Positions 9,251-18,913 are shown, numbered from the stretch's first letter. The stretch: DNA of 64,000 bases from Streptomyces cyaneogriseus subsp. noncyanogenus (GCF_000931445.1 NZ_CP010849.1:3348001-3412000), one strand, 5' to 3'. Numbers and translations: made by a program. Notes: generated from the sequence alone by a model not told the origin.

Positions 9251-9271
9251 CCGCGCCCGCCGGGGGCGCGG
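9251..9271 (-). terminator. Hairpin downstream of rsmI
   Basis: CCGCGCCC (9251-9258) and GGGCGCGG (9264-9271) form an 8-bp perfect stem with a 5-nt loop. It lies about 54 bp after the rsmI stop and before the zinc-ribbon gene. No T-run follows, as is usual in this genus. Confidence 0.5.
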
Positions 9272-9272
9272 G

Positions 9273-9334
9273 CGGCTCACCCCGCGCGCGGGAAGAGCGG
9301 CTCACCCCGCGGGGGACGGGCGGCTCACCCCGCG
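9273..9334. repeat. Three copies of a 14-bp repeat over the rsmI stop
   Basis: CGGCTCACCCCGCG occurs exactly at 9273-9286, 9298-9311 and 9321-9334. The last copy contains the rsmI stop codon, so the other two repeat the coding end downstream. This looks like duplication at the 3' end of the gene. Confidence 0.65.
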
Positions 9335-10182
9335 GAGTGCTTGGCCGCCACCACCGCGTCGAAGACCTCCCGCTTCGGCAGGCCCGCCTCCGCGGCCACC
9401 GCGGCGATCGCCTCCTTGCGCCGCTCCCCCGCCTCCTCGCGCACCCGCACCCGGCGCACCAGCTCGGCGGCGTCGAGCTGCTCGGGCCCCCGCTCCGGCG
9501 CCCCCTCGACGACGACGGTGATCTCCCCGCGTACCCCCTCCGCGGCCCAGGCGGCGAGCTCGCCCAGCGGGCCCCGCCGGACCTCCTCGTACGTCTTGGT
9601 CAGCTCCCGGCACACGGCCGCGCGCCGGTCCCCGCCGAACACCTCGGCCATCGCGGCAAGGGTGTCGTCGAGCCGGTGCGGGGCCTCGAAGTAGACCAGG
9701 GTGCGCCGCTCGCCGGCGACCTCGCGCAGCCGGGCGAGGCGCTCCCCGGCCTTGCGCGGCAGGAAGCCCTCGAAGCAGAACCGGTCGACGGGCAGCCCGG
9801 ACAGGGCGAGCGCGGTGAGCACGGCGGACGGGCCGGGGACGGCGGTGACGCGGACGTCGCGCTCCACGGCCGCCGCGACCAGCCGGTAGCCGGGGTCGGA
9901 CACGGACGGCATCCCGGCGTCGGTCACCAGCAGCACGCGCGCGCCGTTCACCAGCTCCTCGACGAGCTCGGGGGTGCGGGCGGACTCGTTGCCCTCGAAG
10001 TACGACACCACGCGCCCCTTGGGGGTGACGCCGAGGGCCTGGGTGAGCCGGCGCAGCCGCCGGGTGTCCTCGGCGGCGACGACGTCGGCGCCGGCCAGCT
10101 CCTCGGCGAGCCGGGGCGGGGCGTCGGCGATGTCCCCGATGGGGGTGCCGGCGAGGACCAGGGTTCCGGGTGCGACTGTCAC
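9325..10182 (-). CDS. rsmI: 16S rRNA (cytidine(1402)-2'-O)-methyltransferase
   Basis: A 285-aa tetrapyrrole-methylase-fold enzyme that 2'-O-methylates C1402 of 16S rRNA using SAM. Family motifs: LVLAGTPIGDIADAPPRL at the N-terminus, AAEDTRRLRRL, YFEGNE, LVTDAGMPSVSDPG and FEGFLPRKAGER. Length is normal. The GTG start at 10182 has GAGGA about 9 nt upstream. It is divergent from the mannosyltransferase gene with 61 bp between the starts. Confidence 0.95.
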   Translation of the reverse strand: MTVAPGTLVLAGTPIGDIADAPPRLAEELAGADVVAAEDTRRLRRLTQALGVTPKGRVVSYFEGNESARTPELVEELVNGARVLLVTDAGMPSVSDPGYRLVAAAVERDVRVTAVPGPSAVLTALALSGLPVDRFCFEGFLPRKAGERLARLREVAGERRTLVYFEAPHRLDDTLAAMAEVFGGDRRAAVCRELTKTYEEVRRGPLGELAAWAAEGVRGEITVVVEGAPERGPEQLDAAELVRRVRVREEAGERRKEAIAAVAAEAGLPKREVFDAVVAAKHSAG

Positions 10183-10243
10183 GTTTCCATCCTCGCAGGG
10201 GCGAGGACGGGACTCGCACAGACGGGTTCCCTACGATGGCGCG

Positions 10244-11986
10244 GTGACCACTACCGCGTCCTCCACGGACACCCGGAAGGACCAGGCGCCGCCCGAGGGG
10301 CGGACGGCGTGGCAGCAGCGGCTGCGCCGCTTCGGATACACGGCGGGACCCGGCGGTGACGTCCGCGAGCGGCTGGTGCCGCCGTACACCCGGCCCGGTG
10401 CGCGGATGTGGGACTCCCTCGGCGTTCCGGCCGCGCTCGCCGACCGGTTCGTGCGCTGGTCGGGCTGGGGCGGACCGCTGCTGGTGACGCTGCTGGCGGG
10501 TGTGCTCAGGTTCTGGAACCTGAGCAGCCCGAAGGCGGTGATATTCGACGAGACGTACTACGCCAAGGACGCCTGGGGACTGGTCCACCGCGGGTTCGAG
10601 GTCAACTGGGACAAGAACGCCAACGACCTGATCCTGAGCAGCGGCGGGCAGGTGCCGATCCCGACGGACGCGGCGTACGTGGTGCATCCGCCGGTCGGCA
10701 AGTACGTGATCGGGCTCGGCGAACTGGTCTTCGGCTTCGACCCGTTCGGCTGGCGCTTCATGTCCGCGCTGCTCGGCACGCTGTCGGTGCTGCTGCTGTG
10801 CCGGATCGGCCGCCGCCTGTTCCGCTCCACCTTCCTCGGCTGCCTGGCGGGCGCGCTGCTGGCGGTGGACGGGCTGCACTTCGTGATGAGCCGCACCGCG
10901 CTGCTGGACAGCGTGCTGATGTTCTTCGTGCTGGCCGCCTTCGGCTGCCTGGTCGTCGACCGGGACAGGGCGCGGGAGAGGCTCGCCGCCGCGCTGCCGG
11001 TGGACGCCGACGGCCGCGTCCGGCCGGACGCGCACGTGGCCGAGACCACCCGGATCGGGTGGCGGCCGTGGCGCTGGGCGGCGGGGCTGATGCTGGGCCT
11101 GGCCATCGGCACCAAGTGGAACGGCCTGTACATCATGGCCGCGTTCTGCGTGATGACCGTGTTGTGGGACGTCGCCGCGCGCCGGGTGGCGGGCGCGCGC
11201 CGGCCGCACCTGGCGGTCCTCCGGCGCGATCTGGGGTGGGCCTTCCTGTCGACGGTGCCGGTCGCGATCGTCACCTACGTGGGGTCCTGGGCGGGCTGGA
11301 TCCTCTCCCCCGACGACGGCTCCGGCGGCTACTACCGCAACTGGGCGGCCACCGACGGCAAGAACAGCGACTGGTCCTGGCTCTTCCCGGACTGGTGGCG
11401 GAGCCTGTGGCACTACGAGACGCAGGTGTTCGACTTCCACACCAGCCTCACGTCGCCGCACACCTACCAGTCCAACCCGTGGAGCTGGATCGTCCTGGGC
11501 CGCCCGGTCTCCTACTTCTACGAGTCGCCGGCGCCCGGCCAGGACGGCTGCCCGGCCGACGCGGGCGGCAAGTGCGCCCGCGAGGTGCTGGCGCTGGGCA
11601 CGCCGCTGCTGTGGTGGGTGGCCTGCTTCGCGGTGCTCTACGTGCTGTGGCGCTGGCTCTTCCGCCGCGACTGGCGGGCGGGCGCGATCGCCTGCGGCGT
11701 GCTGGCCGGGTACGTGCCGTGGTTCCTGTACCAGGAGCGCACGATCTTCCTCTTCTACGCGGTGGTCTTCGTGCCGTTCCTCTGCCTGGCGGTGGCGATG
11801 CTGCTGGGCGCGATCGTGGGCCGGCCGGGTTCGGGCGAGACCCGGCGGCTGGCGGGGGCGACGGGCGCGGGCGTGCTGGTGCTGCTGATCGCCTGGAACT
11901 TCATCTACTTCTGGCCCATCTACACCGGCACCGCCCTCCCGATGGACGACTGGCGGTCACGGATGTGGCTGGACACCTGGGTGTAG
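10244..11986 (+). CDS. pmt: Protein O-mannosyltransferase (Pmt, GT39)
   Basis: A 580-aa integral membrane glycosyltransferase that moves mannose from polyprenyl-phosphomannose to Ser/Thr of exported proteins. After a hydrophilic N-terminus it has many membrane helices. The acidic motif FDETYYAKDAW and the following HPPVGKY are the hallmark catalytic loop of the PMT family; WNGLY and FPDWWRS lie further on. A TACGAT box at 10232-10237 ends 6 nt before the GTG and no ribosome site is present, which points to a leaderless transcript. In Streptomyces, Pmt glycosylates lipoproteins and other envelope proteins and is needed for phage phiC31 infection (literature knowledge). Confidence 0.94.
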   Translation: MTTTASSTDTRKDQAPPEGRTAWQQRLRRFGYTAGPGGDVRERLVPPYTRPGARMWDSLGVPAALADRFVRWSGWGGPLLVTLLAGVLRFWNLSSPKAVIFDETYYAKDAWGLVHRGFEVNWDKNANDLILSSGGQVPIPTDAAYVVHPPVGKYVIGLGELVFGFDPFGWRFMSALLGTLSVLLLCRIGRRLFRSTFLGCLAGALLAVDGLHFVMSRTALLDSVLMFFVLAAFGCLVVDRDRARERLAAALPVDADGRVRPDAHVAETTRIGWRPWRWAAGLMLGLAIGTKWNGLYIMAAFCVMTVLWDVAARRVAGARRPHLAVLRRDLGWAFLSTVPVAIVTYVGSWAGWILSPDDGSGGYYRNWAATDGKNSDWSWLFPDWWRSLWHYETQVFDFHTSLTSPHTYQSNPWSWIVLGRPVSYFYESPAPGQDGCPADAGGKCAREVLALGTPLLWWVACFAVLYVLWRWLFRRDWRAGAIACGVLAGYVPWFLYQERTIFLFYAVVFVPFLCLAVAMLLGAIVGRPGSGETRRLAGATGAGVLVLLIAWNFIYFWPIYTGTALPMDDWRSRMWLDTWV

Positions 11987-12131
11987 GCCCGCCCGCCCCG
12001 GCGGGGGAGCAGGCCGGGGCGGGTGCCGGTGAGCCGGTACGCCCCGGTCTGCCCCACGTCCCGTTCAGCCGGCTGGTCTCCGTTCGGCCAACAAACGGAA
12101 ACTTCCGTACCGTCCGTCACCCCTTTGTGCG

Positions 12132-12172
12132 TACAGTGCTCGGGCGACGGGCTTTCTGAACACGTTCAGAAA
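12132..12172 (+). promoter_or_regulatory. Promoter-like box and 9-2-9 palindrome before the first PBP gene
   Basis: TACAGT (12132-12137) resembles a -10 box. Downstream, at 12153-12172, lies the perfect palindrome TTTCTGAACACGTTCAGAAA (9-bp arms, 2-bp centre). It is about 33 bp upstream of the ATG, inside the expected leader, so it would work as an operator or as an RNA hairpin. The GAAC/GTTC halves are only 2 bp apart, unlike a LexA box. Confidence 0.55.
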
Positions 12173-12205
12173 ACGTGGGGGGCCCGGGGGGGAGGGGACA
12201 GACGG

Positions 12206-13831
12206 ATGGGCAAGGGGGTCAAGGCGGCCGTCGTCGGCGGCGTGTTCGCCGTGATGCTGGGCGGAGCCGGGTACGGCGCCTACAACCTGGTGTCGGCGGT
12301 CGACGGCACGGACGGCGACGGACCGGCACCGGTGCGGACCGGTCCGCCGGGCGAGGAGGAGGTCGAGGCCGCCTCGGCGAAGTTCTTCGCCGCCTGGGAG
12401 AAGGGCGAGGCGGCGACGGCGGCCTCGTACACGAACAACGCCGCGGCGGCCGGCCAACTGCTGACGGCGTACGGCGCGGACGCCCACATCACCGACGTGG
12501 ACATCACCCCGGGCGCGGCCGGCGGCACCAGCGTGCCGTTCACCGTGCGGGCGCGGGTGTCGTACGAGGGCAAGTCCGCGCCGCTGACGTACAAGAGCTC
12601 CCTGACCGTGGTGCGGGGGGTCACCACCGGGCGGGCCCTGGTCGACTGGAAGCCGTCGGTCGTCCATCCGGAGCTGAAGGAGGGCGACACCCTGGTCACC
12701 GCCGAGTCGGCGAGCCCGCCGATCGAGGCCGTGGGCCGGGACGGCGGTGTGCTGACGAAGGAGAAGTACCCCTCGCTCGGGCCGGTGCTGGACACGCTGC
12801 GCGCCAAGTACGGCGACAAGGCGGGCGGGCGGCCCGGCGTCGAGCTGGTCGTCCGGCACACGGCCCAGGAGGCCCCCGACACGCCCCTGCTCACCCTGGC
12901 GGAGGGCGAGCCGGGCACCCTGCGCACCACGCTCAGCGCCCGGGTGCAGGCGGCGGCCGAGCGGGCGGTGAAGCGGTACGGCGAGTCGTCGGTGGTGGCG
13001 GTCAAGCCGAGCACGGGTGAGGTGCTGGCCGTGGCCAACAACCGCGCGGACGGCTTCAACGCCGCCTTCCAGGGCCAGGTCGCGCCCGGCTCCACCATGA
13101 AGATCATCACGGCGGCGATGCTCATCGACAACGGGGTGGCCTCGATGAACGGCCCGGCGCCCTGCCCGGACACCGCCACCTGGCAGAGCCAGACCTTCCA
13201 CAACCTGCCCGGCATGGAGCCCGATGAGAACGCCACCCTCGCCGGCAGCTTCCTGCGCTCGTGCAACACCGCCTTCATCAAGCTCGTCGACGAGGAGCCG
13301 CTCACGGACGCCTCGCTGACGACGGAGGCCGAGGAGCGGTTCGGGCTGGGCCGGGACGACTGGCAGACCGGGATCGCCTCCTTCGACGGCCGGGTGCCCG
13401 CCTCCGGCGGCCCGGACCGGGCCGCCAACGCCATCGGCCAGGGGCAGGTGCAGATGAACCCGCTGAACATGGCCTCGGTGACCGCCACCGCCATCACGGG
13501 CACCTTCCGCCAGCCCTATCTGGTCTCCCCCGACCTCGACGGGCGGCCGCTCGCCACCGCCAAGGGGCTGCCGGCGGGCACCGCCGCCCAGCTCAAGCAG
13601 ATGATGCGGCTGACCGCCACACAGGGCACCGGCCGGGAGGCGATGGCGGGACTGGGCGGGGACATCGGCGCGAAGACCGGCTCGGCCGAGGTGGACCGGC
13701 AGGCCACGTCCAACAGCTGGTTCACCGGCTTCCGCGACGACCTCGCGGCGGCGGCCATGACCGAGGAGGGCGGGCACGGCGGCGACGCGGCCGGCCCGAT
13801 CGTGGCGGACGTGCTGCGGGCAGGCGGCTGA
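12206..13831 (+). CDS. Penicillin-binding protein with NTF2-like N-terminal domain
   Basis: A 541-aa membrane-anchored DD-transpeptidase. Order: one N-terminal signal anchor (about residues 6-26), an NTF2-like domain of the MecA-N type (about 50-150), a short dimerisation region, then the transpeptidase domain. Catalytic motifs are present: S296-T-M-K299, S352-C-N and K490-T-G-S. It acts outside the membrane in peptidoglycan cross-linking. The start has GGGAGGGGA upstream. A close paralogue follows 158 bp downstream in the same direction. The class B-like layout is shorter than FtsI or PbpA. Confidence 0.92.
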   Translation: MGKGVKAAVVGGVFAVMLGGAGYGAYNLVSAVDGTDGDGPAPVRTGPPGEEEVEAASAKFFAAWEKGEAATAASYTNNAAAAGQLLTAYGADAHITDVDITPGAAGGTSVPFTVRARVSYEGKSAPLTYKSSLTVVRGVTTGRALVDWKPSVVHPELKEGDTLVTAESASPPIEAVGRDGGVLTKEKYPSLGPVLDTLRAKYGDKAGGRPGVELVVRHTAQEAPDTPLLTLAEGEPGTLRTTLSARVQAAAERAVKRYGESSVVAVKPSTGEVLAVANNRADGFNAAFQGQVAPGSTMKIITAAMLIDNGVASMNGPAPCPDTATWQSQTFHNLPGMEPDENATLAGSFLRSCNTAFIKLVDEEPLTDASLTTEAEERFGLGRDDWQTGIASFDGRVPASGGPDRAANAIGQGQVQMNPLNMASVTATAITGTFRQPYLVSPDLDGRPLATAKGLPAGTAAQLKQMMRLTATQGTGREAMAGLGGDIGAKTGSAEVDRQATSNSWFTGFRDDLAAAAMTEEGGHGGDAAGPIVADVLRAGG

Positions 13832-13989
13832 ACCCGCCCCGCCGCACGGGACCGAAGGGTGCAGCCGTCGTTGGAACCGTGAGGGCCGCCGCGAGCGTGA
13901 GGGTCGTCGGAAGCGCGAGGTCACCCGGCGCGTCCGGCGCACCGAGGGCCGAGCACCCCCTGGGATCGACGGAGGAACGGAAAAGAGCA

Positions 13990-15663
13990 GTGGGCAACAG
14001 GAAGCGCGTCGCCGAGCGACGGAAGACGAGACCCGCCGTGCTCGGCGGGGTGATCGCCGCGGTCGTCGCCGGCGCCGGCGGGGTCGCCGCCTACGCGCTG
14101 TACGGCGGGGCGGCCGCCGAGGACGGCACACGGCCGGCGTCGGCGGCCGCCGAGAAACAGGTCAAGACCGGTCCGCTGACCGCCGCCGAGGTGACCCGGG
14201 CCGCCCGCGCCTTCCTCACCGCCTGGCAGCAGGGCCGCGTCGCCGAGGCCGCCGCCGCCACCGACGACGCCCGGGCCGCCGCGGCGCTGCTGAACGGCTA
14301 CACCGAGGAAGCCCGGATCGGGAACGTCACCCTCACCCCGGGCACACCGGCCGGGGCGAAGGTCCCGTTCTCCGTCGAGGCGACGGTGTCGTACGAGAAG
14401 ACCGAGAAGCCGCTGTCGTACGACAGCGCGCTGACGGTGGTCCGGCGCGCGGGCGACGGCGAGCCGCGCGTCGACTGGCACGCCTCCGTGGTGCACCCCG
14501 CCCTCGCCGACGGCGACAAGCTGGTCACCGGGGAGGCCGGGACGCCCCCGGTCAAGGCGCTGGACCGGGACGGCGGGGAGATCACGGCCGCGAAGTACCC
14601 CTCGCTGGGCACGGTCCTGGACGGGCTGCGCGAGAAGTACGGCAAGACCGCGGGCGGCACGGCGGGCGTGGAGCTGCGGGTGGTGCGCGGCGAGGAGTCG
14701 CGGGCGAGGAAGGTCTCCGACAAGACCCTGCTGGAGCTCAGCGAGGGCACGCCCGGCACGGTGCGGACCACGCTGGACCCGGCCCTCCAGGCGTCCGCCG
14801 AGGCGCAGGTGGCGAAGAAGGCGCGGGCCTCGGTGGTCGTGCTGCGCGCCTCCACCGGCGAGATCCTCGCGGTCGCCAACAGCGGCCACGGCTTCAACAC
14901 CGCCTTCCAGGGTGCGCTGGCGCCCGGTTCGACGATGAAGGTCGTCACCGCGTCGCTGCTGATCGAGAAGGGCCTGGCGTCGGTGGACGCCGAGCACCCC
15001 TGCCCGAAGTACTTCTCCTACGGCGGCTGGAAGTTCCAGAACGACGACAAGTTCGAGATCAAGAACGGCACCTTCCGGGCGAGCTTCGCGCGCTCCTGCA
15101 ACACCGCCTTCATCAGCCAGGCCCCGAAGCTGAAGAACGACGACCTGACCAAGCAGGCCCAGCAGGTCTTCGGCCTGTCGATGAACAACTGGTCGGTCGG
15201 GGTGCCCACCTTCGACGGCGCGGTGCCGGTGCAGAGCGCCGCCCCGATGGCCGCCTCCCTCATCGGGCAGGGCGGGGTGCGGATGAACCCGCTGAACATG
15301 GCGTCGGTCTCGGCGACCGTGAAGACGGGCACCTTCCACCAGCCCTATCTGGTCTCCCCCTCGGTCGACGGGCGCGAACTGGCCACCGCCTCGCGCACGA
15401 TGTCCGCCTCCACGCTGGCGCAGTTGCGCGAGCTGATGTCGTACACGGCCGCCCGCGGCACGGCGGCGGAGGCGATGTCCGGGCTGGCGGGCGACGCGGG
15501 CGCGAAGACCGGCTCGGCGGAGGTGGACGGCCAGAAGAAGCCGAACGGCTGGTTCACCGCCTACCGGGGCGACCTGGCCGCGGCGGGCGTCGTCCAGGCG
15601 GGCGGCCACGGCGGCGACACGGCCGGACCGATCGTGGCGGCACTGCTCGGGCAGGGCGGCTGA
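13990..15663 (+). CDS. Second, paralogous penicillin-binding protein
   Basis: A 557-aa paralogue of the preceding protein with the same order: signal anchor (about residues 16-36), NTF2-like domain, and transpeptidase domain with S314-T-M-K317, the RSCNTAFI motif and the GAKTGSAEV motif. Many blocks match its neighbour (GFNAAFQG versus GFNTAFQG; MNPLNMASV in both; HGGDxAGPIV at the end), so the pair arose by tandem duplication. The GTG start is taken because it begins the basic MGNRKRVAERRK leader; GGAGG lies about 14 nt upstream, which is longer than usual. A start uncertainty of some codons is possible. Confidence 0.9.
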   Translation: MGNRKRVAERRKTRPAVLGGVIAAVVAGAGGVAAYALYGGAAAEDGTRPASAAAEKQVKTGPLTAAEVTRAARAFLTAWQQGRVAEAAAATDDARAAAALLNGYTEEARIGNVTLTPGTPAGAKVPFSVEATVSYEKTEKPLSYDSALTVVRRAGDGEPRVDWHASVVHPALADGDKLVTGEAGTPPVKALDRDGGEITAAKYPSLGTVLDGLREKYGKTAGGTAGVELRVVRGEESRARKVSDKTLLELSEGTPGTVRTTLDPALQASAEAQVAKKARASVVVLRASTGEILAVANSGHGFNTAFQGALAPGSTMKVVTASLLIEKGLASVDAEHPCPKYFSYGGWKFQNDDKFEIKNGTFRASFARSCNTAFISQAPKLKNDDLTKQAQQVFGLSMNNWSVGVPTFDGAVPVQSAAPMAASLIGQGGVRMNPLNMASVSATVKTGTFHQPYLVSPSVDGRELATASRTMSASTLAQLRELMSYTAARGTAAEAMSGLAGDAGAKTGSAEVDGQKKPNGWFTAYRGDLAAAGVVQAGGHGGDTAGPIVAALLGQGG

Positions 15664-15759
15664 GGCGGACGGAGCCACCGGGGCCCACCGGGGCGCCGGA
15701 CCGCCGGGGCCGCCGGAGCTGCCAGGACCGGCCGCCGGGGCGGCAAGGTCACGGTGTGC

Positions 15760-16137
15760 TCAGCGCACCACCGGCTCGGTCGCCGCGGCCGGGGCCGCCG
15801 TGTAGGTCCGGCGCAGGAACCGCAGCAGCGCCTTGGTGTCGAACTGGACCACCGAGCAGCCGTGCGCGGAGTGGAGCTCCACCACGGCCTGCACCCGGCC
15901 GCACGGCCAGATCCGCACCTCGCCGGTACCGGCCGGTGCCCGCAGTCCCTGTTCCAGCAGCGCCCGCGAGAAGGTCCACTGGCGGGAGCCGCGGCCGGGC
16001 AGTGCGACGCGCACCGACCGCGGATCGTCCTCGGGGTCGTACCGGAGCACGACCGGTACGGCCCCGCCGTCCTCCTCGTCCGGCAGGTCGGCGTCGGTGA
16101 GGACATGGGCTCGCGCGTACTGCTCGACTACGGACAT
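15760..16137 (-). CDS. ssgE: SsgA-like sporulation and cell-division protein (SsgE)
   Basis: A 125-aa SsgA-like protein (SALP), a family found in morphologically complex actinomycetes that helps place and time septation and spore-wall events. Family features: VPVVLRYDPEDDPRSVRVAL, WTFSRALLEQGL, VRIWPCG and VVQFDTKALLRFLRRTY. Its place directly after the two PBP genes and before the nikM-type operon is the position I recall for ssgE of S. coelicolor, where mutants release spores abnormally; the symbol rests on that synteny. It is divergent from nikM with a 175-bp gap rich in AT palindromes. Confidence 0.88.
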   Translation of the reverse strand: MSVVEQYARAHVLTDADLPDEEDGGAVPVVLRYDPEDDPRSVRVALPGRGSRQWTFSRALLEQGLRAPAGTGEVRIWPCGRVQAVVELHSAHGCSVVQFDTKALLRFLRRTYTAAPAAATEPVVR

Positions 16138-16207
16138 CGGACAGCCCCTTACGCTCCGTCACCGGGGCGGACCGGCCAGTCCGCCCCGCTCTCCCCACTC
16201 CAATGTC

Positions 16208-16262
16208 CCGTATCATCCGATATACACCTTCCGGGGCCCGATATATCGCAGCTGAGATACGG
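16208..16262. promoter_or_regulatory. AT-rich palindromes in the ssgE-nikM gap
   Basis: CCGTATC (16208-16214) and GATACGG (16256-16262) are inverted copies flanking CGATATA (about 16219) and the palindrome CGATATATCG (16239-16248). Such AT-rich symmetrical blocks stand out here and probably hold the ssgE promoter and a regulator site. The cognate protein is unknown. Confidence 0.45.
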
Positions 16263-16275
16263 CAGCCCCTCGCTC

Positions 16276-16292
16276 TTGCAAGCCGTTTGCAA
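16276..16292 (+). promoter_or_regulatory. Nur (nickel-responsive Fur-family) box
   Basis: TTGCAA-GCCGT-TTGCAA is a perfect inverted repeat with a 5-bp spacer. It matches the TTGCAA-N5-TTGCAA operator described for Nur of S. coelicolor (knowledge from memory). Its left half sits where the -35 would be relative to TATCAT at 16301-16306, so bound Nur would block RNA polymerase. Start of nikM follows at 16313. Confidence 0.82.
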
Positions 16293-16300
16293 CAGCGGCC

Positions 16301-16313
16301 TATCATCGAACGG
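16301..16313 (+). promoter_or_regulatory. -10 box of leaderless nikM transcript
   Basis: TATCAT at 16301-16306 ends 6 nt before the GTG start at 16313, so transcription should begin at or next to the start codon. No ribosome site exists. The start is independently supported by the required N-terminal Met-His-x-Pro-Asp-Gly. Confidence 0.65.
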
Positions 16314-17371
16314 TGCACGTACCTGACGGATTCATCAACGCCCCGACCTCCGCCGTGACCGGGGTCGTCGCCGCCGGCGCCATCGCCGTCAGCCTGCGCG
16401 GCGCGCGCCACGAGCTCGGCCAGGAGCGCACGGCCCCGCTGGCGGGGCTGGTGGCGGCCTTCATCTTCGCGGTGCAGATGCTGAACTTCCCCGTGGCGGC
16501 GGGGACCAGCGGCCATCTGCTGGGCGGTGCGCTGGCCGCGATACTCGTGGGCCCCTGTACAGGGGTCCTGTGCGTCTCCGTCGTCCTGCTCATGCAGGGC
16601 ATCCTCTTCGCCGACGGCGGCCTGACCGCGCTCGGCGTGAACATCACCGACATGGCGATCGTGACGACCGTCGTCGCCTACGCCGTCTTCCGGGGCCTGG
16701 TGACGGTCCTGCCCCGCTCCCGCCGGTCGGTGACCGCGGCCTCCTTCGTGGCCGCCCTGCTCTCCGTCCCGGCCGCCGCCCTCGCCTTCACGCTCCTGTA
16801 CGGGATCGGCGGCACCACCGACGTCCCGCTCGGCAAGGTCGCCACCGCGATGGTCGGCGTGCACGTCCTCATCGGCATCGGCGAGGCCGTGATCACCGCG
16901 CTCACCGTGGGCGCCGTCCTCGCCGTCCGCCCCGATCTGGTGTACGGCGCCCGCGGCCTGACGCGGAAGCTGAAGCTGCGGGTGAACGGCGAGCTGGTCG
17001 ACGCGCCGGCCGTCCAGCCGGTCACCGTCCCGGCCACCACCCGCTCCCCGCGCAAACTGTGGATCACCGGACTGGTCGCCTCGCTCGTGCTGGCCGGGTT
17101 CGTCAGCTTCTACGCCTCCGCCAGCCCCGACGGCCTGGAGAAGGTCGCCGCCGACCAGGGCATCGACAAGAAGGCCGAGGAGCACGCGGCCGCCGACTCC
17201 CCGCTCGCCGACTACAGCGTCAAGGACGTCGGCGACGCCCGGCTGTCCGGCGGCCTCGCCGGCGTGATCGGCGTCGGCGTCACCGTCGTCGCGGGCAGCA
17301 CGGTCTTCTGGGTGGTGCGCCGCCGGCGTACCCGCGACGTGTCCCCGACATCCACGAGCACGGGCGTCTGA
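16313..17371 (+). CDS. nikMN: ECF nickel/cobalt transporter substrate-binding subunit, NikM-NikN fusion
   Basis: A 352-aa membrane protein. Residues 1-220 are a CbiM/NikM component with the N-terminal motif MHVPDGFI, in which His2 helps bind the metal and must sit right at the mature N-terminus. Several helices follow. The C-terminal part (about 240-340) is a PDGLE domain (ASPDGLEKVA) with two membrane helices, equivalent to the separate small subunit NikN/CbiN. With NikQ and NikO it forms an energy-coupling-factor uptake system for Ni2+ or Co2+. The Nur box upstream favours nickel. The stop is followed at once by nikQ. Confidence 0.92.
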   Translation: MHVPDGFINAPTSAVTGVVAAGAIAVSLRGARHELGQERTAPLAGLVAAFIFAVQMLNFPVAAGTSGHLLGGALAAILVGPCTGVLCVSVVLLMQGILFADGGLTALGVNITDMAIVTTVVAYAVFRGLVTVLPRSRRSVTAASFVAALLSVPAAALAFTLLYGIGGTTDVPLGKVATAMVGVHVLIGIGEAVITALTVGAVLAVRPDLVYGARGLTRKLKLRVNGELVDAPAVQPVTVPATTRSPRKLWITGLVASLVLAGFVSFYASASPDGLEKVAADQGIDKKAEEHAAADSPLADYSVKDVGDARLSGGLAGVIGVGVTVVAGSTVFWVVRRRRTRDVSPTSTSTGV

Positions 17372-17372
17372 G

Positions 17373-18121
17373 ATGGGCGCCGGCCACGCGCACCGGCTCT
17401 ACCGGCAGGGGCACTCCCCCGTGCACCGGCTGCCGCCGCACACCAAACTCGCCGCCGTCTTCGCCTTCGTGGTCGTCGTGGTGTCGACGCCCCGGGAGGC
17501 GATGTGGGCCTTCGGCCTGTACGCCGTGCTGCTCGCGGCGGTGGCCCGCGCGGCCCGCGTCCCGGCCGGCTTCCTGCTCAAGCGGCTGCTGATCGAGGTG
17601 CCGTTCGTCGCCTTCGCGGTGCTGATGCCGTTCGTGGCGCAGGGCGAGCGGGTCGAGGTCCTCGGGCTCTCGCTGAGCGTGCACGGGCTGTGGGGCGCCT
17701 GGAACGTGCTGGCCAAGGGCACCCTCGGGGTCGCCGCCTCCGTCCTGCTGGCCGCCACCACCGAACTGCGCGCCCTGCTCCTCGGCCTCCAGCGCCTGAA
17801 GCTGCCGCCGCTGCTGGTCCAGATCGCCTCCTTCATGATCCGGTACGGCGACGTGATCACGGACGAGATGCGGCGCATGCGGATCGCCCGCCAGTCGCGC
17901 GGCTTCGAGGCGAGGGGCGTGCGGCACTGGGGGGTGCTGGCGAAGTCGGCGGGCGCGCTGTTCATCCGCTCCTACGAGCGGGGCGAGCGGGTGCACCTGG
18001 CGATGGTGAGCCGCGGATACGCCGGTTCCATGCCGGTCATCGACGAGGTGACCGCCTCCCGGGCGCAGTGGTCGTACGCACTGGCCCTCCCGTTGGCCGC
18101 GCTGGCGGTCTGTCTGCTGGG

Positions 18122-18134
<13 letters not shown>
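17373..18134 (+). CDS. nikQ: ECF transporter transmembrane coupling protein (NikQ/CbiQ)
   Basis: A 253-aa transmembrane component (EcfT) that couples ATP hydrolysis by NikO to the substrate-binding subunit. It has about five helices and the cytoplasmic coupling-helix motif DEMRRMRIARQSRGFEARG near residues 165-183; a second Ala-Arg-Gly-like motif, MVSRGY, is at 209-214. The ATG lies 1 bp after the nikMN stop, and the 3' end overlaps nikO, so the three genes are one operon. Confidence 0.93.

Positions 18135-18913
<779 letters not shown>

Noticed and set aside
12153..12172. LexA (SOS) box at the PBP promoter
   Set aside because: The GAAC and GTTC halves are separated by 2 bp, whereas the Gram-positive LexA box needs 4, and the neighbours are not SOS genes.
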